Source of the DNA: Anaerolineaceae bacterium 46_22
Lineage (GTDB): Bacteria > Chloroflexota > Anaerolineae > Anaerolineales > Anaerolineaceae
Reading direction: 5' to 3'
Length of the DNA: 11,861 nucleotides
NCBI GenBank assembly: GCA_001508595.1
Contig: LGHA01000023.1
Coordinates: forward strand, 1-11,861
Below, one piece after another: positions 1 through 8,352 of the stretch (positions within the stretch are counted from its first letter, which is position 1; every line of letters begins with the position of its first letter). The notes under the pieces were generated by a model, which was given only the letters and a program-made list of their open reading frames with translations, did no database searches and had not been told where the DNA came from. The position numbers and the translations under genes were made by a program.

Positions 1-577
<577 letters not shown>

Positions 578-838
578 CGTGATGCGGAGAAATCGATGCT
601 CTTTCATATATGCATCATTTTTCTTACATACACTTGCTAATAATTTTTGAAATCTATTTAAAGATTTCGGCCTACAATTTGATGTCAATTAATTATTCAA
701 TTGGTAATGTACTGGTTGGCTTTTTAGCCAACACGCCGGTTGACCGGCGATGGTTGCTGTCAATACAAATTGCGATTAGCAGCAATCATTACTTGTCAAC
801 CGACCAAGATCCTGCTCTGGGTTTCGAAGCCCAGCATA
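578..838 (-). other. Spacer between tRNA-Ala and 23S rRNA, with several hairpins
   Basis: This AT-rich transcribed spacer holds no gene. It contains several stems: 649-655 with 662-668 (7 bp); 715-720 with 727-732 (GTTGGC/GCCAAC); 735-740 with 743-748 (GCCGGT/ACCGGC); 751-759 with 780-788 (9 bp, one G-U); and 817-821 with 830-834 just after the tRNA-Ala 3' end. They probably serve RNA processing. A TCTTTAA core resembling a spacer boxA lies at 658-664, partly inside the first hairpin. Confidence 0.6.
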
Positions 839-911
839 TGGAGATGATGGGACTCGAACCCACGACCTCCGCCTTGCAAAGGCGGCGCTCTCCCAACTAA
901 GCTACATCCCC
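839..911 (-). tRNA. tRNA-Ala (anticodon TGC)
   Basis: This is a 73-nt cloverleaf on the minus strand. The acceptor arm GGGGATG pairs with CATCTCC (one G-U) and the discriminator is A. The D arm is GCTTAG...GAGC. The anticodon stem CCGCC/GGCGG holds the loop TTTGCAA, giving anticodon UGC. The T arm carries GTTCGAGTC. The 3' CCA is not encoded, since TAT follows, so it must be added enzymatically. It sits in the usual place between tRNA-Ile and 23S. Confidence 0.97.
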
Positions 912-939
912 AGTAGGATGCACCCTGCTATGGGCACAG

Positions 940-1013
940 TGGGCCATTCTGGACTCGAACCAGAGACCTCGCCCTTATCAGAGGCGCGCTCTAACCAACT
1001 GAGCTAATAGCCC
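940..1013 (-). tRNA. tRNA-Ile (anticodon GAT)
   Basis: This is a 74-nt cloverleaf on the minus strand. The acceptor GGGCTAT pairs with ATGGCCC (one U-G) and the discriminator is A. The anticodon stem CGCCT/GGGCG holds the loop CTGATAA, giving anticodon GAU. The T arm carries GGTTCGAGTCC. CCA is not encoded. It lies between 16S and tRNA-Ala, the classic 16S-Ile-Ala-23S order, with 28 nt to tRNA-Ala. Confidence 0.97.
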
Positions 1014-1036
1014 GAGAGACTTCTCAGCCTCAACCG

Positions 1037-1054
1037 CTGAAGAGTGACAGGAAG
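1037..1054 (-). other. 3' arm of the pre-16S processing stem
   Basis: The plus-strand sequence CTGAAGAGTGACAGGAAG is the inverted counterpart of 2761-2778. In the minus-strand transcript the two arms pair over 18 bp with one U-G wobble and enclose the whole 16S gene. This is the expected form of an RNase III-type processing stalk. Between this arm and 16S are two further hairpins (1077-1085 with 1090-1099, one bulge; 1122-1126 with 1131-1135). The rest of 1014-1153 holds no gene. Confidence 0.8.
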
Positions 1055-1153
1055 GTTTCCACCTTCGTTCAATGCATGCCTTCCACCGCTGGAAAGGCAC
1101 CTTTGTTTTGGAGTGACGTCCAGGCCCGTAGGCCTTTCCGTATGTTCTCCATA

Positions 1154-2670
<1,517 letters not shown>

Positions 2671-2760
2671 AAATGTCACCTAAAAAGGTGTTTCGTTCTT
2701 TTTTGTAGCGGATATAGTTAGATCTGATTCGATCTTTCTTTCATTGACGAGGTTTGTCAT

Positions 2761-2778
2761 CTTCCTATCACTCTTCAG
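2761..2778 (-). other. 5' arm of the pre-16S processing stem
   Basis: In the transcript this reads CUGAAGAGUGAUAGGAAG. It pairs base for base with the 16S trailer arm at 1037-1054 (17 Watson-Crick pairs and one U-G). It starts immediately after the boxA-like element at 2779-2791, so antitermination signal and processing stalk are adjacent. Confidence 0.8.
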
Positions 2779-2808
2779 TTGTTAAGGTGCTATCTCTCAT
2801 TGCGAGAG
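2779..2808 (-). promoter_or_regulatory. boxB-like hairpin plus boxA-like antitermination element, unit 3
   Basis: In the transcript direction, a hairpin CTCTC-GCAAT-GAGAG (2808-2794) is followed at once by AGCACCTTAACAA (2791-2779). Written as GCACCTTAACAACT, it matches E. coli boxA GCTCTTTAACAATT at 11 of 14 positions. The boxB-boxA order is that of classic rRNA leaders. If transcription from the nearest promoter starts near 2803-2806, the hairpin's first arm would be only partly transcribed from it and would be complete only in transcripts from the two upstream promoters. Confidence 0.5.
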
Positions 2809-2812
2809 CATG

Positions 2813-2841
2813 ATTCTACTCACACTTCAAGACTTTGTCAA
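2813..2841 (-). promoter_or_regulatory. rRNA promoter unit 3 (nearest 16S)
   Basis: The -35 TTGACA (2841-2836) is perfect. A 17-nt spacer and -10 TAGAAT (2818-2813, 5 of 6) follow. The ~25 nt upstream is A/T-rich, resembling an UP element. Predicted start is near 2803-2806, giving a ~135-nt leader to 16S. Confidence 0.75.
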
Positions 2842-2971
2842 GATTTTGACGAATTTTCATTTTGTCAATTTCCAGACAAAAGCGCCGATGCTATCTCGCC
2901 AACACCGGCCGCCTCATATTGCTGTGTAACTGCAACGTGCTGAAGTATGTGCTCACGCTTTGCGTCTTAGA

Positions 2972-3004
2972 TTTTCAAGGATCTGCCTGCTTCCAGGCAA
3001 GATC
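2972..3004 (-). promoter_or_regulatory. Hairpin plus boxA-like antitermination element, unit 2
   Basis: A stem-loop with arms GATC-T-TGCCTG and CAGGCA-GATC (3004-2980, GAAG loop, one bulge) overlaps AGATCCTTGAAAA (2984-2972). The latter resembles Bacillus-type boxA TGTTCTTTGAAAAC. No U-run follows, so it is not an intrinsic terminator. It begins 24 nt after the -10 of the promoter at 3029-3057. Confidence 0.4.
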
Positions 3005-3028
3005 ATCACCCCATTTTGAGGGATGTTT

Positions 3029-3057
3029 ATGTTACTACACTCACTGCCGGGAGTCAA
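3029..3057 (-). promoter_or_regulatory. rRNA promoter unit 2
   Basis: The -35 TTGACT (3057-3052), a 17-nt spacer and -10 TAACAT (3034-3029) form a promoter. The sequence before the -10, GTGAGTGTAG, resembles that of unit 3 (GTGTGAG). It fires toward 16S. Confidence 0.6.
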
Positions 3058-3134
3058 GCATTTTTATCAAAGTCGTTTATCAGTTTTCCACGAACTTTGA
3101 ATTCTGTCCTTGAAAGACGCTGGTCGATATTTTA

Positions 3135-3181
3135 ATTTTAAGGATCTGTTGTTTTTCAAACGAGATCTGTGCGTTAAGCAC
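3135..3181 (-). promoter_or_regulatory. Hairpin plus boxA-like antitermination element, unit 1
   Basis: AGATCCTTAAAAT lies at 3147-3135 in transcript direction. It shares AGATCCTT(A/G)AAA with the unit 2 element and CCTTAA with unit 3. A short hairpin GTGC-TTAAC-GCAC (3181-3169) lies upstream. The first promoter's -10 ends 42 nt before the boxA-like element; the corresponding gap in unit 2 is 44 nt. Confidence 0.35.
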
Positions 3182-3189
3182 GAAGTCGG

Positions 3190-3217
3190 ATTATACCGAA
3201 ATCTATTTTCTTGTCAA
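3190..3217 (-). promoter_or_regulatory. rRNA promoter unit 1 (perfect consensus)
   Basis: TTGACA (3217-3212), a 16-nt spacer and TATAAT (3195-3190) match both sigma-70 hexamers exactly. It points at the rRNA operon, ~510 nt upstream of 16S, and starts 39 nt after the surE stop codon. Confidence 0.8.
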
Positions 3218-3256
3218 GCGATTCTGGAAAACTCAACCTTAAAAAATCGTTTTTCC

Positions 3257-4048
3257 TCAATTTATCTGGATTTCTTCCTCAAATCCACGGTTTTCAAGCC
3301 ATTTTTTTAAAGCCTGGTTGGTCAGGTCCAGCTGAATCGGTGTGATCGAAACAAAGCCTGCAGCCAGAGATCCGTAATCCGTACCGGGCTCTTCCACACC
3401 AATGGGCGCTTCGCCGCCAATCCAATAATAAGGTTTGCCGCGCGGATCCAATCGGCGTATAAGCTCATCCCGATAGATGCGTAAGCCCTGCCGGGTAATC
3501 TTGAAACCCTTCATTTCTGAAAGGGCCCTGTACGGCACATTAATATTTAATATTGCGTCTTTGGGAAAATCCTGATGCGCTGCAAGCCAGGCAATGACCC
3601 TTCTGGCAGCCTCCGCTGCCGGCTGATAGTCCAGTGGACCTGTATGCCCCTCAGGAGGATCCAGGGATACAGCTACACCGGGGATACCCCAGATCGCTGC
3701 TTCCATGGCTGCTGTCACTGTGCCGGAATAGGTGACGTCATGGCCAATATTTGCATTGGGATTGATCCCGGAGACAACCAGGTCAATCTTCTCAGGGATA
3801 AAGCCCAACTGCGCCAGGGCAACACAATCTGAAGGCGCTCCATCACTTGCCCAGGCAGAACTGCCATCATCCAAAACGACCTCTTTGACGCGCAAAGGGC
3901 GGTGAAGGGTTTTAACATGCCCCGATGCTGACCAATTATGGTCCGGTGCAAGGATTGTCACTTTGTCTGCAATTTTTCGAACAGCTTTAGTCAATGCCAG
4001 CAATCCGGGTGCGTATACGCCGTCATCATTTGTCACAAGAATATGCAT
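3257..4048 (-). CDS. surE: 5'/3'-nucleotidase SurE
   Basis: A 263-aa metal-dependent phosphatase that removes phosphate from nucleoside monophosphates; some family members also act on short polyphosphate. Cytoplasmic, and normal in length for the family. The N-terminal ILVTNDDG motif supplies metal ligands D8 and D9. S40 (in HNWSASGH) and N96 (in VVSGIN) fill the other ligand positions known from characterised SurE proteins. DGAPSDCV (69-76) and SGTVTAAMEA (108-117) are further family motifs. The ATG at 4048 is preceded by a purine-rich GGAAGAGG site. It begins 29 nt after the secA stop, with no promoter or terminator evident between, so it is probably cotranscribed with secA. Stop TGA. No truncation is seen. 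Confidence 0.95.
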   Translation of the reverse strand: MHILVTNDDGVYAPGLLALTKAVRKIADKVTILAPDHNWSASGHVKTLHRPLRVKEVVLDDGSSAWASDGAPSDCVALAQLGFIPEKIDLVVSGINPNANIGHDVTYSGTVTAAMEAAIWGIPGVAVSLDPPEGHTGPLDYQPAAEAARRVIAWLAAHQDFPKDAILNINVPYRALSEMKGFKITRQGLRIYRDELIRRLDPRGKPYYWIGGEAPIGVEEPGTDYGSLAAGFVSITPIQLDLTNQALKKWLENRGFEEEIQIN

Positions 4049-4077
4049 TTTTCCTCTTCCACTCCGTCGTCTGAAAA

Positions 4078-7000
4078 TTAATGTCGTTTTCTGCTTTTCT
4101 TTTTCTTCTTTTTTGAAGGTGATGCCCCAGCTTGTGATGCGGGTTTTCCAGATGAATCCTGACGCTTTTTAAGATCCTCTTCAGTTCCCAAACGCGCCCG
4201 GAACATCTGGTCAATGACACCTGCACGAATGTCCGAGAGCAGTTCTGTGAACATGCTGCTGGCTTCACTCCTGTAAACAACAAGGGGATCTTTCTGCCCA
4301 TAAGCTTCCATCTTGACCGACACACGCAGGGCTTCCACCTGGGTCAGGTACTCCACCCACAATTCTGAAATTTTCGACAGCAGCAGGTGCCGATACAGAC
4401 GGTTCTGGGCAAAACCCCCAAAAGCCTTTGCCAAATTCTCTCGATCCTCACCCTTCAATGAATCAATCGATTGGTCTTTTACACGATTAAAGTCATCCGC
4501 CCCAATTTCTGCAGTCAAACGATCCTGCCAAACCTGGGTTAATTGACCGAGGGTATGGCCGGCATTGTGCAAACGGCTTAATTCTCCCCGTCCCCACACC
4601 AGAGCTAATTTATCCTGAGCCTTTTCAAGGTGGTTTAGAATATCTTGCTGAATTATCTCCAAAGGCTTGCCTTCTAATTCACGGCCTGCCAAAAAGACGT
4701 AAGTCACGCGTTGCGTGGCTTTCATCACCCGGCGGTGTGTACGATCATCAAAGGTGATCACACGACCCAGGGTGATGATCAGCAGTAAACGCATCAATGC
4801 TGATGGGTCATCAAGCGCTTCATCCATCAGGCTTTGATTGGACTTCAGGTCCTTGGCAATTTCACCCGACTCACCCAGAACATAATCCTCACGCCGGCTG
4901 AGGGTGTCTTCAACCTTTGATAACAGCGTCTGGCTGACCTGCTCCCAGGAGAGACTTGCCATCTCTGATGCCCCCATGTTCCAGTTGTCGTTCAGGCGCC
5001 GTTCTAAAGTCAATATCAGGCGCCGCACATAAATCTGCATCAATGTACTGCGAATCTGACCTCGAACTTCGTCAATGGATTCGCGTGCACCTTCTCTCAA
5101 ACCATTTATAATCTGGTCAGATAAACGTAAGGGTACGTGGACAATGTTGGATAATTCATTAGCCAGGTTATTCCCAGCGCTGCTTTCTTCATATTGCAGA
5201 CCTTCAACAAAAGTATCCAGAAGTTCTGCTCTCTCTGCAAATTGCGATTCATAACCCATTTCCGACTGCGCAATCAATGAACCTGCCCAATGCCTGAGGT
5301 GGTCATGCCACGCGCCTAACGCTTCTGAGGCGATTTGCATGAGTTTGGCCTGCAAATCCTCGACCGTTTCTGGACTTCCTATGCGATCCATCATCAATTT
5401 CAAGGAATAGGATGGATGGGTCACGCCAGACAAATCAATCGGCGGCTGTGTATCTTCAAGATAAGCGATCAGTTTCCAGGGTCCTTCATCATCCTGCATC
5501 CCTAGCTTAACACGCCGGCTGACTTCAGTCCGCAGCATTTCCGTAACATCTTCTCTCAGGTCTTCTTTATCGAAGATCCTTTCACGCTGCTCATAGATCC
5601 GTTCTCGTTGAGAATTTAAAACGTCATCGTATTCGAGCAAGTGTTTCCGTACGTCAAAGTTGGCACCTTCCACCCTTGTCTGTGAAGATTCAACCAGCCT
5701 GCCAACAATGCCGCTTTCAATCGGAACCCCTTCATCAATATTCAAACGGGACATAAGGGTTTCTACCTGCCCCCCGCCGAAGAGACGCATCAGGTCATCC
5801 TCAAGAGAGAGGAAAAAGCGAGAGGATCCGGGGTCACCCTGCCTTGCTGAGCGACCACGGAGCTGGTTGTCAATGCGGCGTGCCTCATGACGTTCTGAAC
5901 CAATCACGTGCAGGCCGCCCAGTTCACGCACACGCTTCATCTCATCCATGTAATCGAAATACCGATTGATATCCTCGGCATACTCGCCGTAATCCTCTTG
6001 AGAATAGGCTTTCAAAGCCTGCAAGCGATCCTGCATACCCATGTTATACGGGTCTTCCAGCCCGGATTCTGCCAGGAAGCGGTTAACATTGGTCAGGTTT
6101 TCTTCCGGAAGTTCGCCGCCCAGTTTTATATCCACACCACGACCAGCCATGTTGGTTGCCAGTGTTACCGCACCAAAGGCACCAGCGCCAGCAATGATCT
6201 TGGATTCCTCTGTATGCTTACGGGCATTCAAAACCTGGTGTTGTACCCCGCCTTTGATCACTGCTTCCAATCGATCCCAATCATCAGGTGAGAGGTTGAA
6301 GATCTCTAACAGCGCCTGCTTATTATCCTCATCCAGGGGACTGAGGGATTGAAGTCCGTATTCCCGCCCAAGGCGGCGCAATTCGAGGCTGCGCAGTGAA
6401 TCCAGGGATTGGTAAAGCTGGTCCAGTTCCGGGGTGGAAAGCACATCGCCTTCCCTCAGATTGTGGTGTGCCATGTAAGCATGGCGAATCAGGAATATCT
6501 CCATCAATCGCCGCACATTGGAGGCATTTAATCGCTCAGAAAGATGTTCAGAGTTTTCAACGGAAGTAGTGCCGACGAGTTGAGGGCGCCCAATCACATG
6601 GTAATAAATGATCTCTTTGACAATCGCCCGTAATTTTGCTTCCACACTTCGATAAACAATGTCCGGGTAATCCTTACGTTTCCAAAAGATCGGCTGATGA
6701 CCGTCGTCATCCGGCAGATAATAATAGGTGTACCTGTACCCGTAATGATCCTTATCTTCTGCTTCGATCAGGTCAGGGTCTTCTCCCATTGCCCGGTATT
6801 CAAGGTGTGTGGGTATCGGTAATACATCCAATCCGTAAATTTTATAAAATTCTTCCGCTTCTGTCAGGGCAGTGCCGGTCATCCCTGCCAATTTCTCGTA
6901 CATCCGGAAATAGTTCTGGATCGTAATGGTGGCATAGGTGACGTTTTCCGCCTGGACTTTTACACCTTCTTTGGCTTCAACAGCCTGGTGCAAGCCGTCT

Positions 7001-8088
7001 GACCAACGGCGTCCAGGCATCAAACGACCTGTGAATTCATCCACGATGACCACTTCGTCACTTTGCACAATGTATTCTTTATTGCGGTGGAAAAGAAATT
7101 CAGCCCTTAACGCCTGTTCAAGAAAGCCCAATAAGCGCGCTTGTTCAGGCGTGATATCTTCAGGTCGCTCCGGATCTCGCAAGGGCATATCCAGTAATTC
7201 TTCCACATGCGCCAGCCCGATCTCCGACAGGGTCACCGTACGATCCTTATCGCTGACCTCATAATCTTCGGGGATCAATTGTTTAACGATTTGCGCCATG
7301 CGGATATACCACTCTGAATCTTCATGTGAAGGTCCTGAAATGATTAAAGGCGTTCGCGCCTCATCAATCAGGATGTTATCGACCTCATCAATGATGGCAT
7401 AGTAATGACCGCGCTGTACCCTGGCTTCTTTGGATGTTGCCAGGTTATCGCGCAGATAATCAAAGCCGAATTCGTTATTTGTGCCATAGGTAATATCTGC
7501 CCGGTAAGCAAGTCCGCGGTCCACCATCAGGAGTTGATCCTGCTCTTCGATTGGTGAACGCTGGGACGGATCATAAATGAAGGCTTTTCGCCCATGCTCT
7601 GTACGGGCAGCCATCTGCAAAATGCCCACGGATAACCCCAAAGAACGATAGATGGCACCCATCCAGCGGCCATCACGTCGAGCCAAATAATCATTGACCG
7701 TCACCAGATGTGCGCCGTGCCCAGCCAGGGCATTCAGGTAAAGCGGCAGTGTTGCCGCTAAAGTTTTTCCCTCACCGGTCTTCATCTCAGCAATTTCACT
7801 CCTGTGGAGCGTGATGCCCGTGATCAACTGCACATCATAATGCCGCTGTCCAAGAACGCGTTTGCTGGCTTCACGCACGGTTGCAAAGGCTTCCACCAGC
7901 AAGTCATCCAGAGTTTCTCCCTGGGACAAGCGTTGTTTAAATTCCACCGTTTTTACCTTCAGAGCCTCATTACTGAGTTTCTCATAGGAATCCTCAAGTG
8001 CGTTGATTTGATCAACAATTTCTTTTAATGATTCAACTTTTTTTTGATGGGGATCCCCACCGAATATCTGGGCAATTTTCTTAAACAT
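4078..8088 (-). CDS. secA: Protein translocase ATPase SecA, enlarged form
   Basis: The ATP-driven motor that pushes preproteins through SecYEG at the cytoplasmic membrane. The ATG at 8088 is preferred over the upstream TTG at 8115 because AAGGTG lies 9 nt before it; this gives 1336 aa. Motifs in order: Walker A MKTGEGKT (102-109), ITYGTNNEFGFDYLRDN (199-215), Walker B-region DEVDNILIDEARTPLIISG (234-252), preprotein cross-linking domain with GRRWSDGLHQAVEAKEGV (~359-376), GMTGTA (402-407), TNMAGRGVDIKLG (645-657), QLRGRSARQGDPGSSRF (742-758), LLEYDDVLNSQR (817-828) and AYGQKDP (1262-1268). Against E. coli (901 aa) there are insertions at ~159-191, 431-471, 523-612 and ~290 residues between 850 and 1225. 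The tail ends in a lysine/arginine cluster without the zinc-binding cysteines, and the protein has no cysteine at all. All ATPase motifs are intact, so I expect it to be functional. surE follows. Confidence 0.97.
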   Translation of the reverse strand: MFKKIAQIFGGDPHQKKVESLKEIVDQINALEDSYEKLSNEALKVKTVEFKQRLSQGETLDDLLVEAFATVREASKRVLGQRHYDVQLITGITLHRSEIAEMKTGEGKTLAATLPLYLNALAGHGAHLVTVNDYLARRDGRWMGAIYRSLGLSVGILQMAARTEHGRKAFIYDPSQRSPIEEQDQLLMVDRGLAYRADITYGTNNEFGFDYLRDNLATSKEARVQRGHYYAIIDEVDNILIDEARTPLIISGPSHEDSEWYIRMAQIVKQLIPEDYEVSDKDRTVTLSEIGLAHVEELLDMPLRDPERPEDITPEQARLLGFLEQALRAEFLFHRNKEYIVQSDEVVIVDEFTGRLMPGRRWSDGLHQAVEAKEGVKVQAENVTYATITIQNYFRMYEKLAGMTGTALTEAEEFYKIYGLDVLPIPTHLEYRAMGEDPDLIEAEDKDHYGYRYTYYYLPDDDGHQPIFWKRKDYPDIVYRSVEAKLRAIVKEIIYYHVIGRPQLVGTTSVENSEHLSERLNASNVRRLMEIFLIRHAYMAHHNLREGDVLSTPELDQLYQSLDSLRSLELRRLGREYGLQSLSPLDEDNKQALLEIFNLSPDDWDRLEAVIKGGVQHQVLNARKHTEESKIIAGAGAFGAVTLATNMAGRGVDIKLGGELPEENLTNVNRFLAESGLEDPYNMGMQDRLQALKAYSQEDYGEYAEDINRYFDYMDEMKRVRELGGLHVIGSERHEARRIDNQLRGRSARQGDPGSSRFFLSLEDDLMRLFGGGQVETLMSRLNIDEGVPIESGIVGRLVESSQTRVEGANFDVRKHLLEYDDVLNSQRERIYEQRERIFDKEDLREDVTEMLRTEVSRRVKLGMQDDEGPWKLIAYLEDTQPPIDLSGVTHPSYSLKLMMDRIGSPETVEDLQAKLMQIASEALGAWHDHLRHWAGSLIAQSEMGYESQFAERAELLDTFVEGLQYEESSAGNNLANELSNIVHVPLRLSDQIINGLREGARESIDEVRGQIRSTLMQIYVRRLILTLERRLNDNWNMGASEMASLSWEQVSQTLLSKVEDTLSRREDYVLGESGEIAKDLKSNQSLMDEALDDPSALMRLLLIITLGRVITFDDRTHRRVMKATQRVTYVFLAGRELEGKPLEIIQQDILNHLEKAQDKLALVWGRGELSRLHNAGHTLGQLTQVWQDRLTAEIGADDFNRVKDQSIDSLKGEDRENLAKAFGGFAQNRLYRHLLLSKISELWVEYLTQVEALRVSVKMEAYGQKDPLVVYRSEASSMFTELLSDIRAGVIDQMFRARLGTEEDLKKRQDSSGKPASQAGASPSKKKKKKSRKRH

Positions 8089-8139
8089 AAATTTATTCAC
8101 CTTGATTGGCGCCAAGCGCCTTTGTTTTCATATTTTGTG

Positions 8140-8148
8140 ATTATAGCA
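8140..8148 (-). promoter_or_regulatory. Probable secA promoter (extended -10)
   Basis: TGCTATAAT on the minus strand is a perfect -10 with the extended TG motif. The hexamer 17 nt upstream (ACATTT) is a poor -35, as is common for extended -10 promoters. Predicted start near 8133 gives a ~45-nt leader. That leader contains GGCGC-TTG-GCGCC (8120-8108), a small GC hairpin just upstream of the AAGGTG ribosome binding site. The rest of 8149-8300 shows only a weak 7-bp hairpin (8198-8216) and no gene. Confidence 0.5.
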
Positions 8149-8300
8149 CAGGCAGCGCATAAAAATGTTCACCTGCTTCCTATAATACTTGAACTATCTT
8201 ACTTGGTTTAAGTAGGATTTATATTAATCCCCTGAGTTTTCACATGCTGCTGTTACATGAGAGTGATGCGTATCAAAACACTAAAATCAAGTCCCTCCTT

Positions 8301-8334
8301 TAAATAAAAAATCCCGGAACCTTCATTCCGGGAT
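8301..8334 (-). terminator. Intrinsic terminator of the FHA gene
   Basis: A 9-bp perfect stem ATCCCGGAA/TTCCGGGAT with a 6-nt loop (8334-8311) is followed in the minus direction by TTTTTATTTA. It starts 18 nt beyond the FHA stop codon. The T-rich tract lies only on the minus-strand side, so it ends the FHA transcript and isolates it from secA. Confidence 0.92.
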
Positions 8335-8352
8335 GATTTACGTATATTGACG

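Larger units (their letters stand above)
2671..3256 (-). other. rRNA operon promoter and leader region (no protein gene)
   Basis: This is a 586-nt non-coding stretch between 16S and surE. It holds three minus-strand promoter-like units (3190-3217, 3029-3057, 2813-2841). Each is followed by a hairpin and a boxA-like element. It also holds the 5' arm of the pre-16S stem (2761-2778) and a small hairpin CACCT/AGGTG at 2677-2690 just before 16S. Two further hairpins (2860-2881 and 3067-3100) have no assigned role. Short plus-strand open frames here lack ribosome binding sites and run over the promoters, so I do not call them. Confidence 0.75.

Noticed and set aside
610..900. 96-aa plus-strand open frame
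   Set aside because: It runs through the spacer and antisense to tRNA-Ala, has no ribosome binding site, and its end is the tRNA complement.
2864..2869. A fourth TTGACA on the minus strand
   Set aside because: No acceptable -10 at 15-19 nt (best CAAAAT at 15 nt); it more likely belongs to the A/T-rich upstream part of promoter unit 3.
3067..3100. 10-bp hairpin (TCAAAGT-CGT / ACG-A-ACTTTGA)
   Set aside because: No U-run on either side and no known motif; it may be chance structure in the rRNA leader.
3226..3256. Possible surE terminator (GGAAAA...TTTTCC)
   Set aside because: A 6-bp A/T-rich stem with a ~19-nt loop and no U-run; too weak to call.
2862..3310. Two overlapping plus-strand open frames (83 and 66 aa) that could look translationally coupled
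   Set aside because: No ribosome binding sites, no recognisable protein features, antisense to three strong promoters and the 3' end of surE.
8181..8186. TATAAT on the plus strand upstream of secA
   Set aside because: No -35 at proper spacing and no plus-strand gene downstream before 9310.
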